Part shown: positions 14,601-15,830 of the stretch, one piece after another
Numbering within the stretch: position 1 is the first letter of the stretch
Layout: each line of letters begins with the position of its first letter
Assembly (NCBI GenBank): GCA_964473105.1
Contig: CAYYNQ010000096.1
Location: forward strand, 1 to 15,830
Reading direction: 5' to 3'
Length of the DNA: 15,830 nucleotides
From: CAYYNQ01 sp964473105
GTDB taxonomy: Bacteria > Sumerlaeota > Sumerlaeia > MVZB01
Notes under the pieces: generated by a model
The model's input: the letters and a program-made list of their open reading frames with translations, nothing else
What the model was told of the DNA's origin: nothing
The model's database searches: none
Program-made: the position numbers and the translations under genes

Positions 14601-14861
14601 ACAACGCTCACGACAAGTTTCGGGTTGGCACCCCTGATTCTGGAGAAGAGTGTTCAAGCCCAGTTTCTGATCCCGATGGCCGTGTCTATCGCTTTTGGTG
14701 TGGCATTTGCATCTTTGCTGACCCTGATTCTGATTCCCTGCCTGATCCTGATTCTGAACGACTTTCGAATGGCCTTCCACTGGTTTCGAAAGGGTTTCCT
14801 GCCGGTTAGGGAAGAGGTCGAACCCGCGTTTTACAGCCGTGTGGAAGATCCGTCAGGATGA
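11661..14861 (+). CDS. RND-family efflux permease (AcrB/ACR_tran family)
   Basis: A 1066-residue inner-membrane, proton-driven exporter, normal size for AcrB-like trimeric pumps. TM1 is near residues 13-33. The first periplasmic loop (about 35-330) opens with SREVLPKFSTDIIQVQVPYPG (34-54). TM2-TM6 span about 334-480, TM7 about 533-553, and TM8-TM12 about 873-1032 after the second loop. The proton-relay pair in TM4 is present, Asp397-Asp398 in GIIVDDAIIVGE. In TM10 the AcrB lysine position reads VVNDAIVL (Asn944-Asp945), as in many non-AcrB RND clades. The start has GGAG 7 nt upstream and overlaps the adaptor stop (ATGA). No outer-membrane TolC-type gene follows, so the channel must be encoded elsewhere. 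Substrate is unknown; MarR linkage suggests drugs or small toxic compounds. Confidence 0.96.
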   Translation: MNYLIRLCVRNPVFVNILLWMILISGGYAWLSLSREVLPKFSTDIIQVQVPYPGADPAEVEEGICLKIEEAVKGLEGVKKYTTQATEHIGLALIEARGDYGTRRLKDEITARINAVTTFPVDAERPIIRELTTRGQVLMIALYGELPERQLKELAENIKQELVNESTISQVSISGSRRYEIGVELSEKRLRQYGLTLDDVSRTIRRASQNFPGGTVRGDAEQFTIRTMGRRYTGDEYADIILLAGEDGTSIRLKQVATIRDGFVEDELVSRFNGHPCVQINIFKTHDEDALAIRTAVGDYIDAKNLSLPDSVQLEIWADTSRYINARLYLLLKNGGLGLCLVFLLLWLFLDLRLAFWCSMGIPISLAGALALMITQDQTINMISMFALIMILGIIVDDAIIVGEAIYVHRKRGLPPDKAAIEGSKEVSLPVFAAVMTSIVAFIPLVFVGGVMGKFISVLPIVVIAALIVSLIESIFMLPAHLRNLPDMQRRHKPGSRFQKIYALRNYFSQGLEDLAGRWYRPFIKKALRWRYATLACAVMVLFLAIGYQAGGYLKFNLFPRTDTDFIYARVEFPSGIPIEVTENAVECMEEGIRRVEREISSTKPMIKSIFTVSGGQSGFQITGSPNQGEAFVELTPSEDRGIHFEEIMERWEKATGLIPGASAVTFENPDHGPGGKGIEFWLMSREMPQLMAASKEIRNELRSFEGVYQIQDDHRPGKRELRATLKPEARNLGLTGADLGQQLRQGFYGNEALRIQRGRDDIRVYVRYPVDERKSMADIDKVRIRTPSDKEVPLHSVANLKMEEGYSTIHRKDGLRRIIVSAEVNPDTANSKEIVDHFFQTRIPDLKNRYPGLIITAEGQKRETHESLGSLKIGFPLAMLGIFLILATIFRSYIQPIVIMITIPFGLIGAIVGHIAMGFRFDLFSLSMMSMFGMVALSGIVVNDAIVLIECFNMRIREGKDIATALVLAGLRRFRAIILTTLTTSFGLAPLILEKSVQAQFLIPMAVSIAFGVAFASLLTLILIPCLILILNDFRMAFHWFRKGFLPVREEVEPAFYSRVEDPSG

Positions 14862-15179
14862 ATGACAGCTAATGTGCTGACTGAGGAATGCAGAGATGGG
14901 AATCTCCCTGAATTAGTGGGTCCAATCAGTCAGTCTGGAATTATGACTTGTATCATATTGGCCCATGCCACCCCGGTTTCATTTAGCCGTATCTTCGCAA
15001 ACAAAATATTGTCAGGGATGAAAATACGATCTCTGTTTCCGTAAGGGATGACGAGTTGTGTTATGATATTTCCTGATATTGACAAAAAGTGTCACGTGAT
15101 CATGATTGCCCCCATAATGCTTCCCGGAAAAGACTAAGGATATATTGACTGAATCGTCTTTCCGTCATATATTTTTGTC
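14862..15179. other. Non-coding region between the permease and the lipoprotein gene
   Basis: No convincing gene. A 60-codon frame starts immediately after the permease stop (14862-15044) but has no recognisable features. A small hairpin, GAGAT-GGGA-ATCTC, lies at 14891-14904, too weak to call a terminator. Further on are two direct copies of TGATATT 10 bp apart (15064-15070, 15074-15080), the dyad TGACA-AAAAG-TGTCA (15080-15094) and the 8-bp palindromes TCACGTGA (15092-15099) and ATCATGAT (15099-15106), a cluster typical of protein-binding sites. The lipoprotein promoter follows at 15145-15173. Confidence 0.55.
15145..15173 (+). promoter_or_regulatory. Strong promoter candidate placing transcription start at the lipoprotein ATG
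   Basis: TTGACT (15145-15150) and TATATT (15168-15173) are exactly 17 bp apart, each matching the consensus at five of six positions. The normal start site, about seven bases past the -10 box, falls on or next to the A of the ATG at 15180. No Shine-Dalgarno precedes that ATG. Together these predict a leaderless mRNA. Confidence 0.55.
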
Positions 15180-15809
15180 ATGAAGAATACAGATCTAAGT
15201 GACGGGGTTCCGGGTTCGAGAATTCCTTGTGTGTTGGTATTGCTGGCATTCCTGGCATCCGTTGGCACGACTGCATGTGACCTCCCACCCATGCCAGGGA
15301 GCGGAGAACCGGACACGGATGAAATCGAGGGAACCTCGGCCCCTGCAACTGACAGTCCCGACACGGACCCGGCATGGATTCAGCGACTTGAACCCGATGA
15401 GGTAGGCCTGAACAAAGATCGGGCGGGTATCGTGAAGCTTAAGTGGTCCACCCAGTCCGAGGAAAACAACTTCGGCTTTAATATCTTCAGGTCTGATGAA
15501 AAAAACGGTCAATACGAGATCGTCAACCAGAAGGTGATTATGGGCGCGGGGAACAGTTCAACAAAGAACACGTACATATATTACGACAAGTCCGTCCGGG
15601 TGGGGAAAGAGTATTACTATTACCTGGAGGAGATTGATTTCGATGGGATTTCCAGAAAGATCACGCCGGATATCAAGAAGTCAGCTGTCATTCTCTATCT
15701 TTCCGATAACGATCCAGAGCGCCAGGAATCCGCTGGATGGCAAGCGGCACGGGGTTGTGATGGTAGTTTTGGGGAGGGAGGAAGGTGGGCGGGGAGGAAG
15801 GGCGAGTGA
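15180..15809 (+). CDS. Putative lipoprotein with a fibronectin-III-like domain; C-terminus unreliable
   Basis: A 209-codon frame of unknown specific function. Residues 17-32 are a hydrophobic signal core ending in TTAC, a loose lipobox; Cys33 would be the lipidated residue, followed by Asp34. A Pro/Thr/Asp/Glu-rich linker follows (35-65). Residues about 83-163 look like an FN3-type beta-sandwich: VKLKWSTQSEENNFGFNIFR (85-104), then a run ending DKSVRVGKEYYYYLEEIDFDG. This pattern occurs in secreted and surface proteins of many uncultured bacteria. The start has no Shine-Dalgarno but a promoter fits leaderless translation. From about residue 185 the translation turns into Gly/Arg/Glu low-complexity that follows the degenerate contig end, so the stop at 15807-15809 is probably not the true one. 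A role at the cell surface is inferred. Confidence 0.7.
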   Translation: MKNTDLSDGVPGSRIPCVLVLLAFLASVGTTACDLPPMPGSGEPDTDEIEGTSAPATDSPDTDPAWIQRLEPDEVGLNKDRAGIVKLKWSTQSEENNFGFNIFRSDEKNGQYEIVNQKVIMGAGNSSTKNTYIYYDKSVRVGKEYYYYLEEIDFDGISRKITPDIKKSAVILYLSDNDPERQESAGWQAARGCDGSFGEGGRWAGRKGE

Positions 15810-15830
15810 GGGGGGGGGGGGGGAGGGCGG
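15752..15830. other. G-rich degenerate window end, likely assembly or read-end artefact
   Basis: From about 15752 the composition shifts abruptly to G with some A and T and very few C, ending with a run of 14 G (15810-15823). No other part of the window looks like this. It resembles low-quality read ends joined at a contig terminus rather than genomic sequence, and it covers the last residues of the lipoprotein frame. Confidence 0.6.

Noticed and set aside
4977..14861. A new defence, mobile or biosynthetic gene system
   Set aside because: The genes here are recognisable housekeeping, regulation and efflux families; there are no mobile-element borders, repeats of array type or unknown multi-gene operons.
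14862..15044. 60-codon frame starting directly after the permease stop, with AGGA nearby
   Set aside because: The AGGA is only 3 nt from the ATG, and the translation shows no membrane segment, motif or likeness to a known small protein.

Overview
The window comes from a Gram-negative bacterium of moderate G+C content. The signs are an RND efflux permease with its periplasmic adaptor, a lipoprotein-type signal and polysaccharide-type glycosyltransferases. The sequence does not let me name a phylum. Gene content is mostly housekeeping and envelope functions. There are no tRNA or rRNA genes, CRISPR arrays, transposases or phage genes. The right end collapses into G-rich low-complexity sequence and the left end cuts a gene, so this is probably a whole draft contig.

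Left part (1-4884, all minus strand): the 5' part of a UbiD-family decarboxylase gene runs off the left edge. Upstream of it is citrate synthase (gltA) with a long leader that contains a strong G-quadruplex motif. Next come two GT4-type glycosyltransferases in tandem, probably one transcript from a good promoter at 4928-4955.

Middle (4977-9251): mutS is on the plus strand, divergent from the glycosyltransferases. It converges on a minus-strand B12-binding-type radical SAM protein.

Right part (9588-15809, plus strand): a MarR-family regulator is followed by an RND adaptor and permease that overlap by ATGA, an efflux unit probably under MarR control. Last is a putative lipoprotein with a fibronectin-III-like domain, whose promoter position predicts a leaderless mRNA.

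I found no clear new multi-gene system. The best leads are regulatory: the G-quadruplex/hairpin alternative in the gltA leader, a nine-A tract near the start of mutS, paired palindromes ahead of the glycosyltransferase operon, a MarR operator candidate, and the predicted leaderless lipoprotein gene.
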